Origin: an uncultured Bacilli bacterium
GTDB lineage: Bacteria; Bacillota_I; Bacilli_A; RF39; UBA660
Assembly: GCA_944363895.1 (NCBI GenBank)
Contig: CALVVP010000013.1
Coordinates: 1-16,210, forward strand
Direction of reading: 5' to 3'
Length of the DNA: 16,210 nucleotides
Positions 7,147 through 15,285 of this stretch are shown one piece after another. The notes below the pieces were generated by a model that was not told where the DNA came from, made no database searches, and worked only from the letters and a program-made list of their open reading frames with translations. The position numbers and the translations under genes are program-made. Position 1 is the stretch's first letter. Each line of letters begins with the position of its first letter.

Positions 7147-8538
7147 ATGAAAAAAACAGTCTTATTTTTAATGAATGGATTTGGAATCGAACAATTAGAT
7201 TCTTATAGTATATATAATGCAAAATTAATGCCTAATTTAGATAGTTATACTAAAAAATATTTATTTTCCCAGATTGCTACATCTAGTTATAATCTAGTTA
7301 GTGGCTATCGGGTTTTTAGTACTGGTTCTAAATACCCTTTGTCAAGTTCTTTATTAGATAGTTATATTGATAAATTTGAAACTAATCAAAATTTAAATTT
7401 TTATTTAAATAGTATTAAACTAGAAAGTAAAATTCATTTATTTTTATCTTTAGAAAATGACAAAAGTGTTGAGCATTTAAAAGGATTTTTAAAATTTATT
7501 AAAGCTAAAAAAGAAAATAAAATATTTCTTCATTTAGTATTAACCAGCGACAATATCGATAACTATAAAGATGTTGAAAAATTGATTAGTAAAATTTCTT
7601 ATGATATTACCGACTGCAAAATTGGCATAGTTGTTGGAGTTAATTCATTAAATGCCATGAATTTAGTTGGTTTAATGAATATGTTTCAAAATGAAGTTGG
7701 TGAAAAATGGCGGGAAACTACAAAAAAAATTAGTTCTTTAGTTTCAATGAAAATATTACCTAAAAATGTTAAAGAATTTTATATGAATGAAGGTTTTAAA
7801 TTTGATGTTAATGATAGTATTTTCTTCTTTAACTATGAATTTGCCGATGTAACTAATTTTGTTAATAATATTGCTAAATTAACTAATCACGATAATTATT
7901 TTTCGATGTTTCCTTTAAAGGGCATAAAATATCCAATGTTTGCTTATCCTAAATCAGGTATTTCGATGGCTAATAGTTTAACTAAGATAAATGCTAAAGC
8001 TTTAATTTTAGCTAATAGTGCTTATATTAAAACTATTAACTATTATTGCTGTGGATTACAAAATGTTGTTTCACCACAAATAGCTTTTGCTAAAACTGAT
8101 GGCGATTTATTATTAAATCAAGAAAATGTTAAGGCAATTATTCGTGATTCTGATTATGATTTAATAATAATCAATTTTCAAATTGATGATATTAAAAATG
8201 TCGATGAATTAAATAAAAAATTAATAAAATTAGATGGTATTTTAGGATACATTCATGATTTTTGTTTAGAAAATAAAATTAGTTTATTTATTTCTTCTCT
8301 TTATGGCATTCAAAAAGAAATGCCAGTTGATAATTTTACTAAAGCTTTTGTTAATTTTGCTGGTAAAGTACCATTTATCGTTATTGATCCGGTATTTAAT
8401 AAAACTAACTTTATGTTAGGATTAGGTGATATCTATAATTTATCCCACACTATTTATACTAATATCAACAATAAATATGATGGTGGCGAAGTATTGATTA
8501 AGAAAAAAAATCCATTGCTTAAAGCATTAAAAAAATAG
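7147..8538 (+). CDS. Phosphoglycerate mutase (iPGM)-like protein lacking active-site residues; probable pseudoenzyme
   Basis: A 463-residue protein collinear with cofactor-independent phosphoglycerate mutase (about 510 residues, alkaline phosphatase superfamily). The ATG at 7147 is preferred because GAGG (7136-7139) is too close to the ATG at 7141. Landmarks in family order: LFLMNGFG (6-13) for LIILDGxG, NAKLMPNLD (24-32) for NAxAxAxTPNLD, KIHLFLSLENDKSVEHL (95-111) for HLxGLLSDGGVHSHxxHL, EKWRETTKKISSLV (186-199) for RWERVEKAYDALV, FFFNYEFAD (226-234) for FFNFRPDRAR, YIKTINYYCCGLQ (293-305) for YAHVTFFFNGG, YDLIIINFQIDD (337-348), and VPFIVID (408-414). At nearly every place where the enzyme has a metal or substrate ligand (first Asp, Ser nucleophile, GGVHSH, DGRD, RPDR, DMVGH, ADHG) the residue is different. 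Mutase activity is therefore unlikely; the role is unknown. The gene is full length and in frame, arguing against simple decay. Confidence 0.75.
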   Translation: MKKTVLFLMNGFGIEQLDSYSIYNAKLMPNLDSYTKKYLFSQIATSSYNLVSGYRVFSTGSKYPLSSSLLDSYIDKFETNQNLNFYLNSIKLESKIHLFLSLENDKSVEHLKGFLKFIKAKKENKIFLHLVLTSDNIDNYKDVEKLISKISYDITDCKIGIVVGVNSLNAMNLVGLMNMFQNEVGEKWRETTKKISSLVSMKILPKNVKEFYMNEGFKFDVNDSIFFFNYEFADVTNFVNNIAKLTNHDNYFSMFPLKGIKYPMFAYPKSGISMANSLTKINAKALILANSAYIKTINYYCCGLQNVVSPQIAFAKTDGDLLLNQENVKAIIRDSDYDLIIINFQIDDIKNVDELNKKLIKLDGILGYIHDFCLENKISLFISSLYGIQKEMPVDNFTKAFVNFAGKVPFIVIDPVFNKTNFMLGLGDIYNLSHTIYTNINNKYDGGEVLIKKKNPLLKALKK

Positions 8539-8561
8539 ATAGTTATAAAGCTATCTATTTT
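8532..8561. terminator. Bidirectional terminator between convergent genes
   Basis: AAAATAGATAG (8532-8542) pairs perfectly with CTATCTATTTT (8551-8561) around an 8-base loop. An A-run on one side and a T-run on the other make it usable in both directions. The stop codon of the plus-strand gene (8536-8538) and that of the minus-strand gene (8555-8557) lie in opposite arms. Confidence 0.85.
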
Positions 8562-10243
8562 GTTATGCGATAATATGTCGATTCGACATCACTATTTAAT
8601 TCTAGTAAAACTTCATAGTTGTTATATCCAGAATTTTCTAAAACTAAATTTAATATTTCTTCTTTATTTAGCCAATTTTTAATGCATAAAATAAATTCAT
8701 TTGCATGGTTTAATTTTTCATTATCTAATAATTTAAAATCATGGATATTCTTATTTAAAATTAAGGATTCTTTGTAAGTAGCAAATTCAGGCATTGAGCT
8801 TAAATGAGTAAAATAATTATCGAATATATAGACAAAGTATTTATCTTCATTTTCTTTGGCTAATTCCATAATTTTACTATAATCTTGATATAAATAAACA
8901 GGAGTGTTATTAATTAAACCATTAGCACTTAAAATTAGACTAAGAGTTAAAGTGATAATAAAAAGTGTTTTTTTACTTTTAAAGATAAAGGTAAGAATAT
9001 AAAAACTAGCAATAGCAATTATTGGAAATAATAACATAATATATCTTGATGTATAGTTTTCCCCTAAAAAAGGAGCAATTTTAGCGACAATAACAATAAA
9101 GATAATAATTGGTAAAATAATAACAGCAAGATTTAATTTATCTTGATTTTTAATTTTGGGTAATTGTTTTTTAATTATTTTATAAATCAAAATAATAAGT
9201 AAAGCTAAAATTAAAATAATGATAATATTTTGTAAACTAAATAAATTAATAATTTGTTCACCATAATATTGTAAATTTTCTAAAAAAGTATTAGTTTTAT
9301 TATCAGTACTACCAATTCCGCGATAAGAGAAAAATATATCGCCAATGCTGAAAGGATAAAAAGCAATACCAATAATTGCAGCTAAAATATGGGGTTTGAA
9401 AAAATTAAACCATTTTTGATAATTTTTTTGGATTAATAGATAAATCGATAAAATGATAAATATTAATACGATATAAATACAAAAATAATATTGTGTTAGG
9501 AAACCACTAATAATCGTCAAAACAAAGAAAAATTTGTCCTTTATTTTAAAGTCGTCTTTAATAAATTTAATTATATAATACAAATATAAAACACTAAAGA
9601 AAGTTAACATCATATACATTCTTTGAAACATAACAGTACTAATTGCTCCCATACTAGCGCCGTATAAAATCATCGTCGGAATGGTTAATTCTTTATGATT
9701 TAGTTGTTTCATTATTTTTTTGATGGTAAATAAAGTTCCAATAAAGAAAATTAAATTAATAATAAAAATAATATATTTGGAAAACTGATTGTAAAAAAAA
9801 GTCGATGTAAAGTGAACTAAAAAATAAAATAGTGGGGGATGAACATCTCTACTTTGATTGTAATAAACGGAAAAATAATTGAAAATATCTTCTTTTTGAA
9901 TCGCTAAGTATTCTAAGGCATCTTCTTTTGTTCTAAAAGTAGGTATTTCTTGCGCTAATATTTCATCTTTAGGAAATTGATTAGGGTCTTTAATATATTT
10001 GATTAAATTAGTAATTCTATCGATAATATTGCCTTTTAAAACTTGGTTGTATAAGATATCTTGATTAGCTTCGGCATAACCAAACCATCTAAAGACATTA
10101 TCATATTTATAGTTACTTGAACCATAAGAGAATATTTCGTCTTCGTGGAAACCTTGTTTTTGATTGATGAAGAAAAACATTAATCCACATAAAATAAGCA
10201 TAGTTAAAATAATGAATTTGTTTTCTTTAAGATATTTAAGCAT
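8555..10243 (-). CDS. GT39/ArnT-like polytopic membrane glycosyltransferase
   Basis: A 562-residue membrane protein resembling GT-C enzymes of the dolichyl-phosphate-mannose/ArnT type, which transfer a sugar from a polyprenyl-phosphate donor on the outer face of the membrane. Start is ATG at 10243, preceded on the minus strand by TTGGTGAT; an in-frame ATG at 10261 lacks a ribosome site. TM1 (about 9-26) is followed by an external loop with HEDE (33-36), the expected place of the catalytic acidic residue. VHPPLFYF (134-141) matches the family's HPPL(Y/F)Y motif, and QRMYM (207-211) its conserved Arg-x-Tyr. About ten further hydrophobic helices follow, then a C-terminal soluble part of ~110 residues beginning around LINNTPVYLY. 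It shares an operon with the VanY-like gene upstream (30-base gap) and is near GtrA and GtrB homologues that could supply its donor. Acceptor and sugar are unknown. Confidence 0.8.
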   Translation of the reverse strand: MLKYLKENKFIILTMLILCGLMFFFINQKQGFHEDEIFSYGSSNYKYDNVFRWFGYAEANQDILYNQVLKGNIIDRITNLIKYIKDPNQFPKDEILAQEIPTFRTKEDALEYLAIQKEDIFNYFSVYYNQSRDVHPPLFYFLVHFTSTFFYNQFSKYIIFIINLIFFIGTLFTIKKIMKQLNHKELTIPTMILYGASMGAISTVMFQRMYMMLTFFSVLYLYYIIKFIKDDFKIKDKFFFVLTIISGFLTQYYFCIYIVLIFIILSIYLLIQKNYQKWFNFFKPHILAAIIGIAFYPFSIGDIFFSYRGIGSTDNKTNTFLENLQYYGEQIINLFSLQNIIIILILALLIILIYKIIKKQLPKIKNQDKLNLAVIILPIIIFIVIVAKIAPFLGENYTSRYIMLLFPIIAIASFYILTFIFKSKKTLFIITLTLSLILSANGLINNTPVYLYQDYSKIMELAKENEDKYFVYIFDNYFTHLSSMPEFATYKESLILNKNIHDFKLLDNEKLNHANEFILCIKNWLNKEEILNLVLENSGYNNYEVLLELNSDVESTYYRITK

Positions 10244-10273
10244 ATATATCACCAAATTCATTATATCATAAGT

Positions 10274-10936
10274 TTAGTTATTTAGATATTCTTCTAAAGT
10301 TATATTTTTATTATAAATTTCGGTGGCCACATCGATTCCAACATAACGATAGTGCCATGGTTCATATTTAAAACCGGTAATGTGTTCTTTACCTTTAGGG
10401 TATCTTAAGATAAAACCGAACCGGTGGGCATTATCTTTCATCCAAAGGAATTCTTTCGTATCTTCAAAATTATCGTAGTCTTTATTTTCTCCTTCGACAT
10501 CGACCGCTAATCCGGTTTGATGCTCGGAGTGGCCGGGTTTAGCTGAACAATCTAGGGCATATTCTAAACCTTTTTCTTCGACATAATAATTAAATAATTC
10601 ATTTTGATAACTGTAATCGCGATAAGCTGAGACTGCGACGATTCGATACCCTAAAAGACTTGCTTCACTACTTAATTTTTCAAAAGCTTGTTTAGCTTCT
10701 TTTCTTAAATATTTATCTTTGTTAGCATATCTTAAGGAAATGCTTTCTAAATTTTTCGGAATATAACTATTTGGTAATTGATTATTTTTATTAACTAAAA
10801 CTAATAATTGATCAGGATTTTCTACTAATTTTATATTTTGATAAAATTCTTCTTTTATATTAACATCTTTAGTAAAAAATAATAAAATTAAAATTCCTAA
10901 AACAATATAATAAGCTTTTTTTAAATTATCTTCCAT
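10274..10936 (-). CDS. VanY-family D-alanyl-D-alanine carboxypeptidase
   Basis: A 220-residue zinc peptidase expected outside the cell, anchored by one N-terminal helix (about 8-22). VanY-type enzymes remove the terminal D-Ala from peptidoglycan stem peptides. Motifs are complete: SAYRDYSYQ (103-111), the zinc motif SEHQTGLAVD (137-146, ligands His139 and Asp146), and EPWHYRY (192-198, catalytic Glu192 and zinc ligand His195). The start at 10936 is supported by AGGTGA about seven bases upstream on the minus strand. It is the first gene of a two-gene minus-strand operon with the GT39-like protein, and is divergent from the plus-strand glycosylation operon. Nothing suggests a VanRS-type regulator or other vancomycin-resistance genes, so wall maturation is more likely than resistance. 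Confidence 0.92.
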   Translation of the reverse strand: MEDNLKKAYYIVLGILILLFFTKDVNIKEEFYQNIKLVENPDQLLVLVNKNNQLPNSYIPKNLESISLRYANKDKYLRKEAKQAFEKLSSEASLLGYRIVAVSAYRDYSYQNELFNYYVEEKGLEYALDCSAKPGHSEHQTGLAVDVEGENKDYDNFEDTKEFLWMKDNAHRFGFILRYPKGKEHITGFKYEPWHYRYVGIDVATEIYNKNITLEEYLNN

Positions 10937-10953
10937 AAAATTTCACCTAGTAA

Positions 10954-10959
10954 ATTATA
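10954..10959 (-). promoter_or_regulatory. Possible -10 box of the vanY-like/GT39 operon
   Basis: On the minus strand a perfect TATAAT lies about 18 bases before the start codon. I see no good -35 box at 16-19 bases upstream. It faces the plus-strand promoter in a divergent region of about 98 bases, so both operons probably start from here. Confidence 0.4.
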
Positions 10960-10988
10960 TGCGATAATGATAATTTGGGTTATAATTG

Positions 10989-11018
10989 TTGATATAAAAT
11001 ATTTAACTATGGTATAAT
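10989..11018 (+). promoter_or_regulatory. Promoter of the GT-C/gtrB/gtrA-like operon
   Basis: TTGATA (10989-10994), 18-base spacer, perfect TATAAT (11013-11018). The start site would fall almost on the ribosome site GGTGAA (11025-11030), giving a very short leader. Confidence 0.65.
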
Positions 11019-11034
11019 AATTTCGGTGAAATAA

Positions 11035-12615
11035 ATGAAAAAAGATATAAAATATTTGGGAGTTATAATATTAGTAGCTTTAATTACGATGCTGCCAATG
11101 TTTACAAGTAGTTATAAGTCTAGTCATGATACTAAATTTCATTTGGCAAACATTGATGCTTTATCGGAGCAAATTAAAGATAATTTTTTCTTTCCTAGTA
11201 AAATAGTAGGGGAAATTGGTAATAATTTTGGTTATGGAACAGAACTTTTTTATCCACCTTTGGGTCATTATTCGGTAGCTTATCTTAATGTTATCATCAA
11301 TAATCCAGTTATTAGTCTGGAAATCATTCATTTTATTGGATTATTATTATCGGGAATAACGATGTTTTATTTAGCGAAAACATTAGCGAAAAATAATTTT
11401 ATCGGTTTATTATCGGCGATTATTTATATGCTTTTTCCTTATCATTTAGCGAATATTTATATAAGAGATGCTCTAGGGGAAAGTTTATTATTTATTTTTC
11501 TTCCGTTAATTTTTTTAGGTCTTTATTATTTATTTAATGATAATATTAAGAAATTTTATCCTTTATTTATCATCGGTTATGTTGGGGGAATGTTATCTCA
11601 TTTAATTATGATGTGTTATTTAACGGTGATTATCTTAGTATTTTTAATTGTTAAATATAAAACAACTTTAAAATATCTGAAACAGTTAATTATTGCTTCC
11701 TTGTTTATTTTAGGTATCACATCACCATTTTGGGTTGGTTTGTTACAACAAAAATTATTCGGTAATTATAATGTTTTTGTCGATGGCGTGATGGTTCAAG
11801 GCACTTGGGGAAATGCTTTAAATCCTTTGGAGTATTTATTAGTTTTTAAAAATATGGGAACCGGGGAAATAAAGTATTATATCGATTTAATTGTTTTAAT
11901 TTTATTAATTATAACTATTAAAAATTATAAAGATAAAAATAAGTTTTATAAATATATACTAATATTTGGTATCGTTAGTTTAATTTTATCGAGTAAGTTA
12001 TTTCCTTGGGATATTTTCCCTAAATCATTGAGAATGATTCAATTTCCTTGGCGTTTTGTCACATTTGTCTCTTTAGCTGTTAGTCTACTTGCGCCTTTAT
12101 GTATCAATAAATTTAAAGATAAAAAAGCCATAACTTTAATTTTGATTATTGCATTAGTTTTATTTTCCCAACCGAATTTAAAACAAGCAACTAATGAAGT
12201 AATTAATGTTGATAATTTAGAATATTGGTATGGTGTTGGGGTGCAAAGAGAGTATACACCAGTTAATACGGTTAATAATTTAGATTATTATAATAATCGT
12301 AATCATGATATAATAGTAGCTGAAGGAACTGGTAATGTTGAATTAGTAAATAATGATATTCCTTATTTAGAATTTAATGTTACAGGTTCGGTGACACTTG
12401 AATTGCCAAGACTTTATTATATTGGTTATACTTTAGTTGATGAAGATAATAATGAGATTGATTTTTATGAAAATGAAAAAGGTTTTATTGAAACTAAAGT
12501 TGCTGATGGAACTTACAAGTTAGATTTTACTGGAACAAAATATGATAAGTTAGCTAGTGTTGTATCAATAGTTAGTATTTTAGGATTAGTTTTATTTGTA
12601 TGGAGGAAAAAATGA
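11035..12615 (+). CDS. Polytopic GT-C-like membrane protein (PTPS-related/YfhO-like)
   Basis: A 526-residue integral membrane protein that resembles the family annotated as 6-pyruvoyl-tetrahydropterin-synthase-related membrane proteins, which looks like a GT-C glycosyltransferase rather than a pterin enzyme. TM1 is at about 7-24. The first external loop has SSHDTKFHL (29-37), an Asp/His cluster at the usual GT-C catalytic place, and NNFGYGTELFYPPLGHY (63-79), the most diagnostic stretch. About ten more helices follow to roughly residue 375, then an external domain (~380-500) and a last helix with a basic tail (VWRKK). Start is ATG 11035 after GGTGAA. The stop overlaps the GtrB-like gene's ATG (ATGA), so translation is coupled. 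It likely uses the lipid-linked sugar made by the next gene. Family membership is fairly sure, activity inferred. Confidence 0.72.
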   Translation: MKKDIKYLGVIILVALITMLPMFTSSYKSSHDTKFHLANIDALSEQIKDNFFFPSKIVGEIGNNFGYGTELFYPPLGHYSVAYLNVIINNPVISLEIIHFIGLLLSGITMFYLAKTLAKNNFIGLLSAIIYMLFPYHLANIYIRDALGESLLFIFLPLIFLGLYYLFNDNIKKFYPLFIIGYVGGMLSHLIMMCYLTVIILVFLIVKYKTTLKYLKQLIIASLFILGITSPFWVGLLQQKLFGNYNVFVDGVMVQGTWGNALNPLEYLLVFKNMGTGEIKYYIDLIVLILLIITIKNYKDKNKFYKYILIFGIVSLILSSKLFPWDIFPKSLRMIQFPWRFVTFVSLAVSLLAPLCINKFKDKKAITLILIIALVLFSQPNLKQATNEVINVDNLEYWYGVGVQREYTPVNTVNNLDYYNNRNHDIIVAEGTGNVELVNNDIPYLEFNVTGSVTLELPRLYYIGYTLVDEDNNEIDFYENEKGFIETKVADGTYKLDFTGTKYDKLASVVSIVSILGLVLFVWRKK

Positions 12616-13547
12616 AAATAAGTGTTGTGGTACCTTGTTATAATGAGGAAGAATCTTTACCGATTTTTTATGAAGAAATTAATAAAGTAATTGATGAAAT
12701 GAAAAAAGTTAAATTTGAATTAATCTTTATCAATGATGGTTCGAAAGATCAAACTTTGGATATTTTAAGAAATTTGGCTAGTAATGATAAAAAGGTTCGT
12801 TATATATCTTTTTCGAGAAACTTTGGAAAAGAAGCAGGTATTTTAGCGGGATTAGAAGCGGCAACTGGTGATTATGTTTGTATGATGGATGTTGATTTGC
12901 AAGATCCCCCTCATTTGTTGATTGAAATGTATGAAACATTACAAAATACCGATTACGACTGTGTAGCAACCCGCAGTGTCTCAAGAAATGGTTATTCTTT
13001 CTTTAGGAAACTATTTACTAAATGGTATTATAAAATTATTAATAAAATTTCGAAAACAGAAATTGTCGATGGCGCGCGTGATTTTAGGTTGATGACGCGA
13101 CAAATGGTCGATGCCATTTTATCACTTAAAGAATACAATCGTTATTCAAAAGGCATTTTTAGCTGGGTTGGATTTAATACGAAATGGATAACTTTTGAAA
13201 ACAAAGAAAGAGTAGCCGGAACTACTAAATGGAACTTTTGGAAATTGTTTGCTTATTCGATGGAAAGTATTGTGGGTTTTTCCACGATTCCTTTACTTAT
13301 TTCTTCGATTGCCGGTATCTTATTTTGTATTATCTCGTTTATTATGATTGTTGTAATTATTGTTAAAACTTTAATCTTTGGTGATCCGGTATCCGGTTGG
13401 CCAAGTACTGTTTGTATTATTTTCTTTGTCAGTGGAATTCAATTATTTTGTCTAGGAATAATGGGGCAATATTTAGCTAAAACTTATTTAGAAGTTAAAA
13501 ATCGTCCAGTTTATATTATCAAGGAGACGGAAAAAGATGTTAAGTGA
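12612..13547 (+). CDS. GtrB/DPM1-like polyprenyl-phosphate glycosyltransferase (GT2)
   Basis: A 311-residue family-2 glycosyltransferase that should transfer a sugar from a nucleotide donor to polyprenyl phosphate on the inner membrane face. Start is ATG 12612 after GGAGG (12602-12606), overlapping the previous stop as ATGA; an in-frame ATG at 12600 precedes the ribosome site and is unlikely. The GT-A domain shows VVVPCYNEEESL (5-16), NDGSKD (41-46), SRNFGKEAG (68-76) and the metal-binding DVDLQDP (93-99). Two membrane helices at about 224-253 and 264-289 are the GtrB/CsbB-type C-terminal anchor. It overlaps the GtrA-like gene by 11 bases, the classic pairing of synthase and flippase. The sugar (glucose, GlcNAc, mannose or other) cannot be told from the sequence. 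Confidence 0.93.
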   Translation: MKISVVVPCYNEEESLPIFYEEINKVIDEMKKVKFELIFINDGSKDQTLDILRNLASNDKKVRYISFSRNFGKEAGILAGLEAATGDYVCMMDVDLQDPPHLLIEMYETLQNTDYDCVATRSVSRNGYSFFRKLFTKWYYKIINKISKTEIVDGARDFRLMTRQMVDAILSLKEYNRYSKGIFSWVGFNTKWITFENKERVAGTTKWNFWKLFAYSMESIVGFSTIPLLISSIAGILFCIISFIMIVVIIVKTLIFGDPVSGWPSTVCIIFFVSGIQLFCLGIMGQYLAKTYLEVKNRPVYIIKETEKDVK

Positions 13548-13947
13548 TTTATATAAAAAATATAAAGAGATAATCAATTATTTAATTTTTGGAGGTTTAA
13601 CTACTTTAGTATCGATTGGTACTTATGCAATATTCACTAAAATATTTAATATTGATTATTTAGTGAGCAATGTTTTATCTTGGGTAATTGCTGTATTATT
13701 TGCTTTTATTACTAATAAATTATTTGTCTTTGAAAGTAAAAGTAAAGATAAAAAACTAATTTCTAAAGAAATAACTAACTTCTTTTTCTTTAGAATTGTT
13801 TCTTTAGTTTTGGAAATGGTTATTATGTATGTATTTGTCGATTTGTTAGCCATTAATGATTTAATAACGAAAATAATTGCGCAAATAATTGTTATATTAG
13901 CTAACTATATCTTTAGTAAAGTATTTGTCTTTAAAAAATCAAATTAA
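13537..13947 (+). CDS. GtrA-like flippase
   Basis: A 136-residue protein with four membrane helices, the size and topology of GtrA-family proteins thought to flip polyprenyl-phosphate-linked sugars across the membrane. The stretch NYLIFGGLTTLVSIGTYAIF (about 14-33) and AVLFAFITNKLFVFES (about 51-66) are diagnostic of the family; the C-terminal VILANYIFSKVFVF repeats the N-K/S-x-F-V-F theme. Start is ATG 13537 with AAGGAG (13521-13526) inside the GtrB-like gene, and the two reading frames overlap by 11 bases. It is the last gene of the operon; a clear terminator follows. Confidence 0.9.
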   Translation: MLSDLYKKYKEIINYLIFGGLTTLVSIGTYAIFTKIFNIDYLVSNVLSWVIAVLFAFITNKLFVFESKSKDKKLISKEITNFFFFRIVSLVLEMVIMYVFVDLLAINDLITKIIAQIIVILANYIFSKVFVFKKSN

Positions 13948-13948
13948 A

Positions 13949-13977
13949 ACTATTTTGGCTACAAAATGGTTTTTTTT
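13949..13977 (+). terminator. Terminator after the gtrA-like gene
   Basis: ACTATTTTG (13949-13957) pairs with CAAAATGGT (13962-13970), 9 bp with one G-U, around the tetraloop GCTA, followed by a run of eight T. It separates the glycosylation operon from the amidase-like gene. Confidence 0.85.
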
Positions 13978-13985
13978 GTTATAAT
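13955..13985 (+). promoter_or_regulatory. Promoter of the amidase-like gene (extended -10)
   Basis: A perfect TATAAT (13980-13985) with the extended -10 element TGn (13977-13979). The best -35 candidate, TTGGCT (13955-13960), lies within the upstream terminator hairpin at a long 19-base spacing, so the extended -10 probably carries most of the activity. Confidence 0.6.
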
Positions 13986-14001
13986 ATAAGTAGGTGTTAG
14001 T

Positions 14002-15285
14002 ATGAAAAAAGAAATGATTGGTAAATTAATATTATTTATTATTTTAGTATGTTTAGTTATTTTCTTATTTTTGTTTTTTAAAAATAAAGATGAAGGTTTA
14101 AATTCTAATAATCCTAGTGTTGAAGAACCTAGTGATTCTGGCGAAGATATTCCTTTGGAACCAGATCCGGTGGGAACTAACTATTTGAATAACATCAGTG
14201 GTGAAGCTAATGACGAAGTTAGCGAAGAAATGAAAAATGTGATTGTCGAATTTTTAAATGTATATTATAATTCCATTAAAAATTTAGAAGAAAATGATAT
14301 GACTTATTTATTTTTAGACCCTAATTCCGAAGATGCTTTAATTAATCAAACGGCTTTATCACTTTTAATTGAAACAAGAAAATTGAAACCTAATGATTTA
14401 AGATTAGCTAATGCTAAATACGATTTAGAGTTTAGTGATGTTAGTATTTCAGGTGATACGGTTACTTTAACTGTTTTAGAAGATAATTATCTTAATTTTA
14501 ATTTTATGAAAGATATCGAATCAAGAGTTTATAATATTGAAAATGAATTTACTTTAGAAAAAGTTGCTGATACTTATAAGATAGTGGAATATAATAAAGT
14601 CCAAGATTTTTATGTTATGATTACTGATGTTTATACTGGTGGGGGAAAATCCCAATTAGAAGAAATTGAAAATAATTATTTAGATGTTATTAAAGAAAAA
14701 TTAGTGGAAGATCGAGAAGATTATCAACAGTTTTTAAATGGTACGGGCATTACTCCTAGATCTTGTGATCACCCTTATGATCGGGAAAAAGCTTTAGAAC
14801 ATGCTTTAAAATGGGTTGATGCTCGGGATCCGGATTGGCTAGAATTTGATTCGAATTGTCAAAATTTTGCTTCCCAAGTATTATATAGTGGGGGAATTCC
14901 GATGGATTATTATGGGAGTGCTAGTGAATATTTACAGTGGAAATTATATAATGGTAGTTATAATGAAAATCAAGTAGCTGATGGTTATGTCTATACTTGG
15001 ACTTATGTGCCTTATTTTTACACTTATGCTAAAGATAATACCGGTTATGGTTTATGTGCCGATGTCGATGTTAATCTTTATTATGCTGAAGCTGGTGATG
15101 TCATTCATGTTGGAACTCTTCGCCCAACACGTCATGCTTTAGTGGTGATCGGGGACTATAAAGTCGATGGTAAAACGGTGGATATTTTAGTTAATTCTAA
15201 TACTGTTGATTTAGAAAATTATCCTATCTCAGCTTATTCTTATCCTTATTTAAGTCTAATTAAAGTATATGGATGGAATGAATGA
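14002..15285 (+). CDS. Membrane-anchored Amidase_6-like cysteine hydrolase
   Basis: A 427-residue protein with one N-terminal helix (about 9-26), an acidic Pro/Ser/Glu linker (30-58), a middle domain (~75-200) that looks like a helix-plus-sheet NTF2-type fold, and a C-terminal domain (~255-427) matching the putative amidase domain family: HPYDREKALEHALKWVDARD (257-276), NCQNFASQVLYSGGIP (285-300) with likely catalytic Cys286, GDVIHV (365-370) and RHALVVIG (377-384) with likely catalytic His378, then a Ser-Asn pair at 399-400. It should act outside the cell, plausibly on peptidoglycan peptides, although substrates of this family are poorly known. The ribosome site is TAGGTG just upstream. The stop overlaps a tiny downstream ORF as ATGA. 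The envelope neighbourhood supports a wall-related role. Confidence 0.85.
   Translation: MKKEMIGKLILFIILVCLVIFLFLFFKNKDEGLNSNNPSVEEPSDSGEDIPLEPDPVGTNYLNNISGEANDEVSEEMKNVIVEFLNVYYNSIKNLEENDMTYLFLDPNSEDALINQTALSLLIETRKLKPNDLRLANAKYDLEFSDVSISGDTVTLTVLEDNYLNFNFMKDIESRVYNIENEFTLEKVADTYKIVEYNKVQDFYVMITDVYTGGGKSQLEEIENNYLDVIKEKLVEDREDYQQFLNGTGITPRSCDHPYDREKALEHALKWVDARDPDWLEFDSNCQNFASQVLYSGGIPMDYYGSASEYLQWKLYNGSYNENQVADGYVYTWTYVPYFYTYAKDNTGYGLCADVDVNLYYAEAGDVIHVGTLRPTRHALVVIGDYKVDGKTVDILVNSNTVDLENYPISAYSYPYLSLIKVYGWNE

Noticed and set aside
10258..10263. TATAAT on the minus strand just before the GT39-like gene
   Set aside because: No acceptable -35 box lies 16-19 bases upstream and it sits at the junction of two genes 30 bases apart, where an A/T-rich match is expected by chance; one operon is simpler.
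10274..10936. Vancomycin-resistance locus
   Set aside because: Only the VanY-type carboxypeptidase is present; no VanA/B ligase, VanH, VanX or VanRS homologues are nearby.
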